NCBI GenBank assembly: GCA_039029935.1
Contig: JBCCFC010000663.1
Coordinates: 1-7,548, forward strand
Direction: 5' to 3'
From: G039029935 sp039029935
GTDB taxonomy: Bacteria; Chloroflexota; Anaerolineae; Caldilineales; Caldilineaceae
Length of the DNA: 7,548 nucleotides
Part shown: positions 1-7,000 of the stretch, one piece after another
Position numbering within the stretch: position 1 is the first letter of the stretch
Layout of the letters: each line of letters opens with the position of its first letter
Made by a program: the position numbers and the translations under genes
Notes under the pieces: model-generated
The model's input: the letters and a program-made list of their open reading frames with translations, nothing else
Told to the model about the DNA's origin: nothing
Databases searched by the model: none

Positions 1-1
1 C

Positions 2-2281
2 TGGGAGGTTGCCAGTGGCAGACAGTTGACACAATTCGATGGGCATACAAATCGGGTCTGGTCCGTGTCATACAGCCCCGATGGGCATCATATCGTCTCT
101 GGCGGTGATGACAACAGTGTGCGTATCTGGGAGGTTGCCATTAGTCGGCAGTTGGCACAACTCGATGGACATACAGATTGGGTCTGGTCCGTGTCATACA
201 GTCCTGATGGCAGACATATCGTCTCTGGGGGGTATGACAACACCATACGCATCTGGGATGTTGCCAGTGGCAGACAGTTGACACAATTCGATGGGCATAC
301 AGCTTGGGTCACCGATGTGTCATACAGCCCCGATGGGCATCATATCGTCTCTGGGGGTGATGACAACAGTGTGCGTATCTGGGAGGTTGCCAGTGGAGAG
401 CAGGTGGTGCAGTTCGAGAGGCATTCAGATGAGGTAGTGTCCATGTCATACAGCCCCGATGGAACCAAGATTGTCACTGGCAGTGCTGACAACACTGTGC
501 GCATCTGGGATGTTGAGAGCAGAGAGCAAGTTGCAAAACTGGATGGACATTCAGATATGGCTTGGTCCGTGTCATACAGTCCTGATGGAAGACATATCGT
601 CTCTGGGAGTCAGGACAACACCATACGTATCTGGGATATTGCCAGTGGCGAGCAGTTGGCGCAGTTCGATGGGCACACAGAGTGGGTAGGGTCCGTGTCA
701 TACAGCCCCGATGGTCATCATATCGTCTCTGGGGGTGATGATAACACCGTCCGTATCTGGGATGTTGCCAGTGGTGAGCCGTTGGCGGAACTCAATGGGC
801 ATAAAAATTGGGTCATCGACGTTTCATACAGCCCCGATGGACAGCATATCGTCTCTAGCAGTGCTGACAATACCGTGCGTATCTGGGATGTTGCCAGTGG
901 TACACAGTTGACACAATTCGATGGACATTCAGATTGGGTAAGGTCGGTGTCATACAGCCCCGATGGGCATCATATCGTCTCTGGGAGTGATGACAACACC
1001 GTGCGCATTTGGGATGTTGCCAGTGGCGAGCAGTTGGTACAACTCGATGGGCATTCAGAGCGAGTATACGCTGTATCATACAGCCCCGATGGACGTCATA
1101 TCGTCTCCGGGGATGGTGACAATACCGTGCGCATCTGGGGTATTGCGCGTGGTGAGCAGGTGGCACAATTCGATGGACATTCAGGGCAAGTTTACGCTGT
1201 GTCGTACAGCCCCGATGGAACGCATATCGTCTCCGGGAGTCAAGATGGCACAGTGCATCTATGGGAAACACCCCAATCTGCTTTATTGCGCAGCGTTGTG
1301 CGGATTTCTCGACCAGCACCGATTTTGACCACTGAGGAATTGAGTCAATTTAGCATCAGTCATGATGTCATATTACCCAACCAGCCTGAGTTAAAACCGC
1401 TGATGGTTGAGGCACAGGCGTATGCATTGGTCGAAGAAGGTCATGCCCTCGCTCGTGCTGGAGAGGTTATCAAGGCGACCCAGAAATATGAAGCTGCACT
1501 CACCACAATTGCGTTCTTGGACAAAGATGCGCTCACACTCCCCACAGCCTTTGACATTGACCCGATGCAGAAGGTTATTGACGTGGCTGTGTCCGCCATG
1601 ATTCGTGAAGGCCGACGGCTGGCTCGTGCGGATGAAGTTGTGAGCGCAACGCTCAAATTTGCAGAGGCGGTCACACTAGACCCAGAACTAACCATTGAGC
1701 CTGAAATCGCAGCAAAACGTATTGCTGCATCTGCGTACAAACAAGAGGGGGAACAATTAGCACAGGCGGGCGAGGTCGTCAGTGCCACGCTCAAACTTGA
1801 AGCAGCGATGGCAGCCGACCCATCGCTGGCAATTGAACCAGCGTCAGAAGCCAAGCGGTTGGCGACATTTGCGTTATTAGCTCAAGCATGGACAGACGAA
1901 GAGGATAGCGGTAAAGCAAGAGAACTGCTACGTGAATTTGCCGAGCAAACACCGTCGTTAACCGTTGGTATCAATGTCACTGGCACCACCGAGTCTATCC
2001 CCTATTGGCACTTTACTGGCACTGCGGGGCAAATTGTCACGATTTCGTTGGTAGATACAGAAGACGGGGAATTTGATCCCTATCTCATGTTATACGACGC
2101 TAAGGGTGCGATTCTTGCCGAAGATGACGACAGTGGTGGGGGTAGTGATGGCTATGATGCCCTGATCCAAACGTTCAGTTTGCCAGAAACGGGAACCTAT
2201 TTTGTGCAGGCTGGGCGTTCATATAGTTTAGCGGTCTATGAGTTGGTGGTCCGGGACGTAACGACGGTTGATAGCGAGTAA
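2..2281 (+). CDS. WD40 repeat - TPR-like - PPC domain protein, 5' end outside window
   Basis: The reading frame is open from base 2 and ends at TAA 2279-2281. The first bases already encode the end of a WD40 repeat (WEVASGRQLTQF), so the gene starts left of the window and the TTG at 26 is not its start. Domains seen: ten full 42-residue WD40 repeats (38-1297), each with GH near its start, SYSPDG in the middle and a closing IW/LW; a linker; three TPR-like helical modules (about 1403-1870) sharing the pattern EGxxLAxAxEVxxATxK, with DPxLxIEP in the last two; and a C-terminal bacterial pre-peptidase (PPC) domain (about 1957-2269) with the YWHFTG, DPYLMLYD and TGTYFVQAG motifs. PPC domains usually occur in exported proteins, which suggests the C-terminus is outside the cytoplasm. 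No enzymatic domain is visible. By analogy with the gene at 4051 the missing part could be a CHAT or nSTAND module, but this cannot be seen. Confidence 0.93.
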   Translation, partial: WEVASGRQLTQFDGHTNRVWSVSYSPDGHHIVSGGDDNSVRIWEVAISRQLAQLDGHTDWVWSVSYSPDGRHIVSGGYDNTIRIWDVASGRQLTQFDGHTAWVTDVSYSPDGHHIVSGGDDNSVRIWEVASGEQVVQFERHSDEVVSMSYSPDGTKIVTGSADNTVRIWDVESREQVAKLDGHSDMAWSVSYSPDGRHIVSGSQDNTIRIWDIASGEQLAQFDGHTEWVGSVSYSPDGHHIVSGGDDNTVRIWDVASGEPLAELNGHKNWVIDVSYSPDGQHIVSSSADNTVRIWDVASGTQLTQFDGHSDWVRSVSYSPDGHHIVSGSDDNTVRIWDVASGEQLVQLDGHSERVYAVSYSPDGRHIVSGDGDNTVRIWGIARGEQVAQFDGHSGQVYAVSYSPDGTHIVSGSQDGTVHLWETPQSALLRSVVRISRPAPILTTEELSQFSISHDVILPNQPELKPLMVEAQAYALVEEGHALARAGEVIKATQKYEAALTTIAFLDKDALTLPTAFDIDPMQKVIDVAVSAMIREGRRLARADEVVSATLKFAEAVTLDPELTIEPEIAAKRIAASAYKQEGEQLAQAGEVVSATLKLEAAMAADPSLAIEPASEAKRLATFALLAQAWTDEEDSGKARELLREFAEQTPSLTVGINVTGTTESIPYWHFTGTAGQIVTISLVDTEDGEFDPYLMLYDAKGAILAEDDDSGGGSDGYDALIQTFSLPETGTYFVQAGRSYSLAVYELVVRDVTTVDSE
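38..1297 (+). repeat. Tandem array of ten 126-bp WD40-coding units
   Basis: Ten consecutive 126-bp units start at 38, 164, 290, 416, 542, 668, 794, 920, 1046 and 1172. The landmark tacagcc/tcc(c/t)gatgg recurs at exact 126-bp spacing (71, 197, 323, 449 and so on). Units are very similar in DNA as well as protein, including at synonymous positions, which points to recent amplification or ongoing homogenisation rather than ancient divergence. The end of one more unit is visible at 2-37. Differences concentrate at repeat positions 5, 6, 8, 17 and 24, while H3, SYSPDG 11-16, D25 and W31 are constant. Confidence 0.95.
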
Positions 2282-2316
2282 ATCAGAGCAGAAGGAGAAA
2301 GGGGCGTATAAGGCTA

Positions 2317-2383
2317 GACCTTCGGGGGGTTGCCACAAATAGATTCATGTGATTCAACATTTTATGGCAACCTCCCGAAGGTC
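2317..2383. repeat. Long inverted repeat 1, GACCTTCGGGAGGT family
   Basis: The left arm 2317-2335 (GACCTTCGGGGGGTTGCCA) and right arm 2365-2383 pair at 18 of 19 positions around a 29-nt loop. Each arm also has a small self-complementary core (C-TTCG-G). The element begins 35 nt after the stop codon of the WD40-PPC gene, so it could end or stabilise that transcript, but no T-run follows, so a classic intrinsic terminator is not supported. It shares its core with the second element at 2486-2555. Confidence 0.85.
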
Positions 2384-2485
2384 GGGTCTGACTCATGGGT
2401 TCCACCAGCACCTCATAGCCAACACGACACGTATCACCCAATATATTGAGTATGGCTAACACAGGTGCAGTACAATCACGAGATT

Positions 2486-2555
2486 GGACCTTCGGGAGGT
2501 CGGCACGAACTATTTTACGCGTCCCATAATCTCCACGCCGACCTCCCGAAGGTCC
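2486..2555. repeat. Long inverted repeat 2, GACCTTCGGGAGGT family
   Basis: The left arm 2486-2504 (GGACCTTCGGGAGGTCGGC) and right arm 2537-2555 are perfectly complementary over 19 bp around a 32-nt loop. The arms hold the GACCTTCGGGAGGT core seen in the element at 2317-2383, but the loops are unrelated. In each arm GACCT and AGGTC flank TCGGG, so an arm can also fold alone as a short hairpin. A short palindrome occurring as inverted pairs is the arrangement of REP/REPIN-type dispersed elements; that identity is an inference. Confidence 0.87.
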
Positions 2556-2684
2556 GAGCCGACCTAGATGCTCACAGGATGCCCTCATGCAGTACAACCA
2601 GCACGGGGTGCTTACTCAACAGGGATTGATACCCATCAATGTTACGCATATGTAATGATGCATTGTTTAGAAAAAAATCAACCG

Positions 2685-2996
2685 CTATACGTCATCAAGC
2701 ATCTCATCCAGCAATGACCGAAATGCGTCAAACGGTTTCCTATCCAGACAGGTATTGATCAAAGCTTTTAGTTCTTTAATCGTCTCAATCATTTGTAGGT
2801 CATCCTTCAATATCTCCATTTGTGGAGAGGGCAACGAATAACAGTAGTTGAGTAGCCCAGTCAGAATTGTTCGTTGTTCATCAAGACGTCGTTGTCTTTC
2901 CTGTTGTACGCCTTGTTCGATGCCTTGTTCGATGCCTTGTTCGATGCCTTGTTCGATCAACTTCTGTTTATAGTTCTTGATACTTGTTTCTAACAT
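2685..2996 (-). CDS. Possible intragenic C-terminal product of the Rpn gene (RpnS-like antitoxin candidate)
   Basis: Within the Rpn gene, codon Met254 (ATG at 2996-2994) is preceded by AGGAGGTGA (3010-3002), leaving 8 nt between AGGAGG and the ATG. This is close to an ideal Shine-Dalgarno and is stronger than the AAAAGGA of the full-length start. Translation from here would give 103 residues in the same frame: a short helix, the EQGI repeat linker, and the helical C-terminus containing LLNYCYSLPSPQMEILKDDL and the end EMLDDV. Established knowledge: E. coli rpn genes make a small RpnS protein from an internal start that neutralises the full-length toxin. The match in position and frame is seen here; the antitoxin role is inferred. 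The SD also encodes Glu-Glu-Val, so chance is possible. Confidence 0.45.
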   Translation of the reverse strand: MLETSIKNYKQKLIEQGIEQGIEQGIEQGVQQERQRRLDEQRTILTGLLNYCYSLPSPQMEILKDDLQMIETIKELKALINTCLDRKPFDAFRSLLDEMLDDV

Positions 2997-3755
2997 CGTC
3001 TTCACCTCCTCTGCGTCTCGATGGACTTTATCTAACTTGTCATAATCTTCTTTGCTAATCTTGTCATTCTTCCATAGCTGCATAAACCAGTTAAACAGCA
3101 ATGAAACGGCGCGTTTGTCCTCTTCATTTTCAAAGAGTGCCACCATCTCTTGTGCCAACAAATCAATGTCATAGTTGGTTTCGGCCAGAAAAAGCGTTGA
3201 GACAATGTTCTGCATTTTGAGCAGTGTCTCTTTGCTAAACTCATTCTCATCAATCTTGAAATACTTGAAGTTGAGTTTGTACTCACCCAAATCAAGGAGT
3301 TCATGCTGTTGAATCAGGTCGGAGATATCCACTGGGGCTGTCCAATCGTCTGCGCCATTATACAACACAATCGGGAAAATCGCAGGTAACAAATACCCTG
3401 AGTCTTTACGGTTGTCCATCTCCTTACGTTTGGTTTCGATGTAATCCATGTAGAAGCAGGTGATGTAGTGCAGGACTCGCAATGCCATAAAGCGGTCTAC
3501 ACTCGATTGAAACTCGGTGAGGATGACCAAGTAGACATCTTTGCCGCGCAGTTTTACCTTGTAGAGGATATCACTGGTTCGGTGTTTGTAGCTATCCGAG
3601 ATAAATGACTTGTTGATCCGTTCTGCCGTGTTGAAGTCCAGTTCATAAACCCAAGACTCCTCCACAAAACTAAAAAGTAGTTGTTTGAAAATGGTTAGGT
3701 TAGAAAAGAGTTTTGTATAGCCTCGATCATGAATGTTGTATACGGTGTCAGCCAT
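2685..3755 (-). CDS. Rpn family recombination-promoting nuclease / putative transposase (PD-(D/E)XK)
   Basis: A 356-residue protein. The N-terminal part has the Rpn/PDDEXK nuclease pattern: RTSDILYKVKL with D62, then LTEFQSSVD with E81 and Q83, followed by a helix typical of the family (RFMALRVLHYITCFYMDYIE) and FPIVLYNG at about 127-134. A mostly helical middle region leads to an EQGI tandem repeat (268-283) and a helical C-terminus. Family members are metal-dependent DNA endonucleases reported to promote RecA-independent recombination; E. coli members also act in phage defence. The ATG at 3755 follows AAAAGGA (3770-3764) with an 8-nt gap. The gene converges with the WD40-PPC gene and diverges from the CHAT gene. 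The frame is intact and the expected acidic residues are present, so it may be active. An internal start at 2996 is annotated separately. Confidence 0.92.
   Translation of the reverse strand: MADTVYNIHDRGYTKLFSNLTIFKQLLFSFVEESWVYELDFNTAERINKSFISDSYKHRTSDILYKVKLRGKDVYLVILTEFQSSVDRFMALRVLHYITCFYMDYIETKRKEMDNRKDSGYLLPAIFPIVLYNGADDWTAPVDISDLIQQHELLDLGEYKLNFKYFKIDENEFSKETLLKMQNIVSTLFLAETNYDIDLLAQEMVALFENEEDKRAVSLLFNWFMQLWKNDKISKEDYDKLDKVHRDAEEVKTMLETSIKNYKQKLIEQGIEQGIEQGIEQGVQQERQRRLDEQRTILTGLLNYCYSLPSPQMEILKDDLQMIETIKELKALINTCLDRKPFDAFRSLLDEMLDDV
2911..2957 (-). repeat. 12-bp tandem repeat (about 3.9 copies) encoding EQGI
   Basis: On the + strand the unit ccttgttcgatg occurs three times in full (2911, 2923, 2935), plus an 11-base partial copy from 2947. 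It is read on the minus strand as Glu-Gln-Gly-Ile repeats (residues 268-283 of the Rpn protein). A degenerate copy (cctgttgtacg) precedes it. Because the unit is a multiple of three, changes in copy number alter linker length without shifting the frame. EQG repeats at this place are common in the Rpn family. Confidence 0.93.
3002..3010 (-). promoter_or_regulatory. Strong internal ribosome binding site inside the Rpn gene
   Basis: On the minus strand this reads AGGAGGTGA, a nine-base match to the usual anti-Shine-Dalgarno complement, placed 8 nt before the in-frame ATG at 2996. It decides the proposed internal start. The sequence doubles as codons for Glu-Glu-Val. Confidence 0.5.
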
Positions 3756-3808
3756 AGATTGTTTCCTTTTGATGTTGCTTTGATGGTGCTACTGTTTAAT
3801 TGGGGAGT

Positions 3809-3837
3809 AGTATAGGCCATTTGTTCCTGTGTAGCAA
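3809..3837 (-). promoter_or_regulatory. Candidate promoter of the Rpn gene
   Basis: Read on the minus strand: TTGCTA (3837-3832), a 17-bp spacer, then TATACT (3814-3809). The -10 matches the sigma-70 consensus at five of six positions and the -35 at four of six. Transcription would begin near 3802, giving a leader of about 45 nt before the ATG at 3755. An inverted repeat covers the whole element. Confidence 0.5.
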
Positions 3838-3848
3838 ATAGGCTATAC
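3810..3848. repeat. Imperfect inverted repeat over the promoter region (possible operator)
   Basis: The arms GTATAGGCCATTTG (3810-3823) and CAAATAGGCTATAC (3835-3848) are complementary at 12 of 14 positions around an 11-nt centre. The repeat spans the -35 to -10 region of the candidate Rpn promoter. Because of its symmetry it also creates a promoter-like arrangement on the opposite strand. An operator for a dimeric repressor is the simplest reading, but no regulator gene is visible in the window. Confidence 0.5.
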
Positions 3849-3849
3849 C
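3821..3849 (+). promoter_or_regulatory. Weak candidate promoter facing the CHAT gene
   Basis: TTGTTC (3821-3826) and TATACC (3844-3849) are separated by 17 bp on the + strand, overlapping the minus-strand promoter within the same inverted repeat. It would give a leader of about 195 nt before the TTG at 4051. The matches are moderate and partly forced by the palindrome. Confidence 0.22.
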
Positions 3850-3908
3850 GTGTTTATTTAACCGTCAATCCTGTACCATGACACCTCTGTCTAGTGAATC
3901 GCTTAAAT

Positions 3909-3945
3909 CCAGAGACATTTCGGAGGATTCCCAGAGACATTCCGG
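3909..3945 (+). repeat. Direct repeat pair CCAGAGACATT(T/C)CGG, 22-bp period
   Basis: CCAGAGACATTTCGG (3909-3923) and CCAGAGACATTCCGG (3931-3945) agree at 14 of 15 positions and are offset by 22 bp, about two turns of the helix. The pair lies 106-142 bp before the CHAT gene start and just upstream of a TATACT element at 3969. Such spacing is typical of tandem activator or response-regulator sites; that role is an inference. Confidence 0.55.
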
Positions 3946-3974
3946 TGTTTCAATCTTCTACTTTGCTGTATACT
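3946..3974 (+). promoter_or_regulatory. Candidate promoter of the CHAT-nSTAND-WD40 gene
   Basis: TATACT at 3969-3974 is a good -10 element. At 17-bp spacing the -35 position reads TGTTTC (3946-3951), which is poor. A weak -35 directly downstream of the CCAGAGACATT direct repeats would fit an activator-dependent promoter. The start would be near 3981, giving a leader of about 70 nt. Confidence 0.33.
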
Positions 3975-4035
3975 GTATATCGTTCTTAAGGTTTCTACAA
4001 TTTACGGGCACACAAGAGCGATTCAGCAACAAGCA

Positions 4036-4042
4036 TAAGGAG
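4036..4042 (+). promoter_or_regulatory. Ribosome binding site supporting a TTG start
   Basis: TAAGGAG lies 8 nt before TTG 4051. The TAA at 4036-4038 is itself an in-frame stop, so no start further upstream is possible, and the site makes TTG the clear start codon. Confidence 0.85.
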
Positions 4043-4050
4043 TCAATCCA

Positions 4051-7000
4051 TTGTCGAACCAAACCAATCAAACCAACAACGCAAAACCAGTCATCTTTCT
4101 GGCCTTTGCCAATCCAACCGCAGGGGCGCAAGGCTATCTACGCAACTTGGGCGAAGAGGCACGTCAACTACAGACTGTCATACGACAGGCGCAAAGCGAC
4201 AACCTCTGCGAGCTGGTTGTCAGACCCTATGCAGGGTTGGCGGAAATCGTTGAAGTCTTTCAGGAATACCGCAACCGTATTGCCATCTTTCACTATGCGG
4301 GTCACGCCCAGAATTTTATGCTACTGCTGGAAGATTCTGGCAGCAACACAGAAAGTAACACCGACACTGACACGGGTGACAATCGCGGCACAACTATGAT
4401 TGATGGGCGTGGGCTGGCGACCTTTCTTGGTCAGCAGAACAGCCTCCAGTTGGTCTTTCTCAACGCCTGCTCCACCGAACCGCAGGTGGATGAACTGCTC
4501 AATGCTAATGTTCCCGCTGTGATTGCGACCAGCCAAGCTATCCGCGATGATGTCGCCACCACGCTTGCCACCCACTTCTATCAGTCGTTGACCAGTGGAG
4601 CCAATCTGCAAAAAGCCTTCAACGAAGCCGAAGGGTTGGCGCAGGCGCTAGTGGGGAAGAACACTGTAGGCAAGGGCAGTGTGCGAGACGCCTACTTTGA
4701 GGATGACGAGGGTGTGGCGATGACCGAGTTCTATCACTGGCCTTGGAGCCTGACCGTCAATCAAGGAGCCGAGCAGGTCAGTGAGTGGAGCTTGGCGGAT
4801 GCAGCCAACGAACCGCTCTTTGGGTTGCCAGCATTGCCCGAACATGACCTGCCTGATAAGCCCTTTCGTCATCTCAACTTCTTCACCGAACAGGATGCTG
4901 AAATCTTCTTTGGGCGTGGGCATCAAATCCGCAATCTCTATGATTTGGTGACAACGCCCGACAGCGCACCGATTATCCTCTTCTATGGCGAATCGGGAGT
5001 AGGCAAATCGTCGATGTTGGCGGCTGGGCTATTGCCTCGGCTACAGCAACAGACCATCCACTATGTGCGCCGTGACCAAGGGCTAGGGTTGACAGGGACG
5101 CTGGCACAAGTATTGTGGGATGGCGAAACCGTACCCGATTTGTTGGATGCAGAGACAATCGCCAAGCGTTGGCGTAAGCTGGAACAGATACCTGATATGG
5201 CTGACCGCAAACCAATGGTCATCATCCTCGACCAAGTGGAGGAGGTCTTTACCCGCCCCAACCGTGAACAGCCGCATGAACTGGCCGACTTTTTCGATGT
5301 CTTGAGCGCGCTCTTGGCGCAGCGCAGTCATCGACCCCAAGGCAAGCTCATTCTCGGCTTTCGCAAAGAATGGCTGGCCGATATTGAAGATGTCATGAAA
5401 GTGCAGCGGCTCCCACGCACCAAGCTCTTTCTCCCGCGCTTAACCCGTGCAGGCATCATCGAAGCGGTCACTGGTGTAGCACGGTCAGTGCGGTTACAAA
5501 CACACTATCGCCTCACTGTCGAATCCGGGCTGGCCGAAATTATTACCGATGATATGCTTGAAGACCCCGACGCCCCTGTTGCTCCCACGCTGCAAATCTT
5601 GCTGACCAAAATGTGGACAGAGGCCGAACAGGTCAACCTCGACCAGCCCTACTTTGACATTGCCCTCTATCAATCGCTCAAACGCGAAGGGCTGCTGTTG
5701 CGTGATTTTCTCCATCAACAGCTAGACAAACTCCACGAATGGCGCGCTGAGGTGGTCGATTCTGGCTTAGCATTGGATGTATTGGCTGCGCATACAACAC
5801 CGCAGGGTACGGTTGATCATCACACCGAAGCTGAGTTGCTGGAGATGTATCGGCATCTTGAGCGCGATATTCCGCCCTTGGTACAAAAATTCGAAGAACT
5901 GTATCTACTTTTCAACCCCGTCAAGCAACAGGCGGATCAACCTAAATCGTCCCGTCTGGCGCATGATGCCCTAGCCTCGCTGACCCGTCACCAATTTGAG
6001 GAATCGGATAAACCCGGTCAGCGCGCCAGACGCATCCTAGATACGCGTGTTATAGAATGGATGGATGAACAAGGACAACTGATTGAGGGTAATCCGTTGG
6101 ATGAAACCGATCTAACCCTTGTAGAGGCCGGATTAAATGGGACACGTCACCTCACCGCATTGGAGCGACAATTGCTCGAAGCCAGTCGAATTGCGGTACA
6201 AGCACAAATAAGAGCTAAAAAGCGCAACCGAGTATTGGCGATTGTCGCCTCGCTGGTCATGGTTGCCCTCATTATTGGGGCATTGGTCAACGATAATCTG
6301 CGACAAGCCGAAACTGCACGTGTCCAAAATGCGGCGGCAACCGCACAAGCCCAAGATGCCGCTGAATTGGCTGTACAAGCGACGGCAGTGGCAACCGCAC
6401 GCATTGCCGCTGACCAAAACGCAGAAAATGCTCGCCTTGCTGAGGCGACTGCAATTGCCGAAGCACAACGGGCTGAAGTTGAGAAAGAACGGGCTGAGGT
6501 TGAGAAGGAGCGTGCCGAAGCACAGTCTCGTCGTTCCTTGGCACAAAACTTGGCAAGCCAAAGCGAACTGTTAATCCTGGGTGAAAAAAATCGAGAGGAC
6601 TTACCACTCATCCTCGCCCGTGACGCCGTGATAACTGAGATGAATGTCAATACCAGCCGCGCCCTACGCATGGCGGTCGAGAATCACACCGCACACCGTG
6701 TCCTTCCTAGACCACATCATCAAGGGCATGTATATAGCGTTGTCTATAGCCCTGATGGACAGACAGTCTTGTCAGCGGGCGCGGATGGGACCATTCGTCT
6801 CTGGCATGCCAATACGCTTACCCCCATTTCGCTTCTATATGGGCATAGGGGTCCGGTAAGGTCCGTGTCATTCAGTCTCGATGGAACCCATATCATCTCT
6901 GGAGGCGATGATAATACCGTACGCATCTGGGACATTACCAGTGGCGAGCAAACGGCTCAGTTCGATGGGCATACAACGTGGGTGGGTTCAGTGTCATACA

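Larger units (their letters stand above)
2282..2684. other. Convergent intergenic region, no convincing gene
   Basis: This 403-bp gap lies between the 3' ends of the WD40-PPC gene (+) and the Rpn gene (-). It holds two long inverted repeats (2317-2383 and 2486-2555) built from the same core sequence, about 100 bp of unique sequence between them, and a run of seven A at 2671-2677, just beyond the Rpn stop codon. I see no credible protein gene, RNA gene or insertion sequence terminus. A 104-codon open frame on the minus strand (2283-2597) runs through both palindromes and has no recognisable domain. Confidence 0.7.

Noticed and set aside
26..28. TTG at 26 as the start of the left WD40 gene
   Set aside because: The frame continues to the left edge and encodes the end of another WD40 repeat, with no ribosome binding site; the gene is cut by the window.
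855..1319. Long antisense open frame within the WD40 array (similar ones at 6935-7375)
   Set aside because: The same antisense pattern recurs every 126 bp because the coding strand is repetitive; it is a frame shadow, not a gene.
2317..2555. CRISPR array or insertion-sequence ends
   Set aside because: There are only two elements, each an inverted pair rather than evenly spaced direct repeats. No cas gene, no transposase between them and no target-site duplication is evident.
2283..2597. 104-codon open frame on the minus strand between the convergent genes
   Set aside because: It runs through both palindromes, has no recognisable domain and no ribosome binding site that I could establish, and is rich in Arg, Ser and Gly forced by the palindrome cores.
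2671..2677. T-run on the minus strand directly after the Rpn stop as an intrinsic terminator
   Set aside because: Seven T are present but I found no GC-rich stem immediately before them.
2685..3755. Calling the Rpn gene a functional transposase or part of an IS element
   Set aside because: The putative transposase label is historical for this family. The visible motif is a PD-(D/E)XK nuclease, and no terminal inverted repeats bracket the gene.
3878..4399. Open frame starting ATG 3878 that overlaps the CHAT gene
   Set aside because: Most of it is the CHAT gene read in another frame. It has no domain, and the CHAT frame has its own well-placed ribosome binding site.
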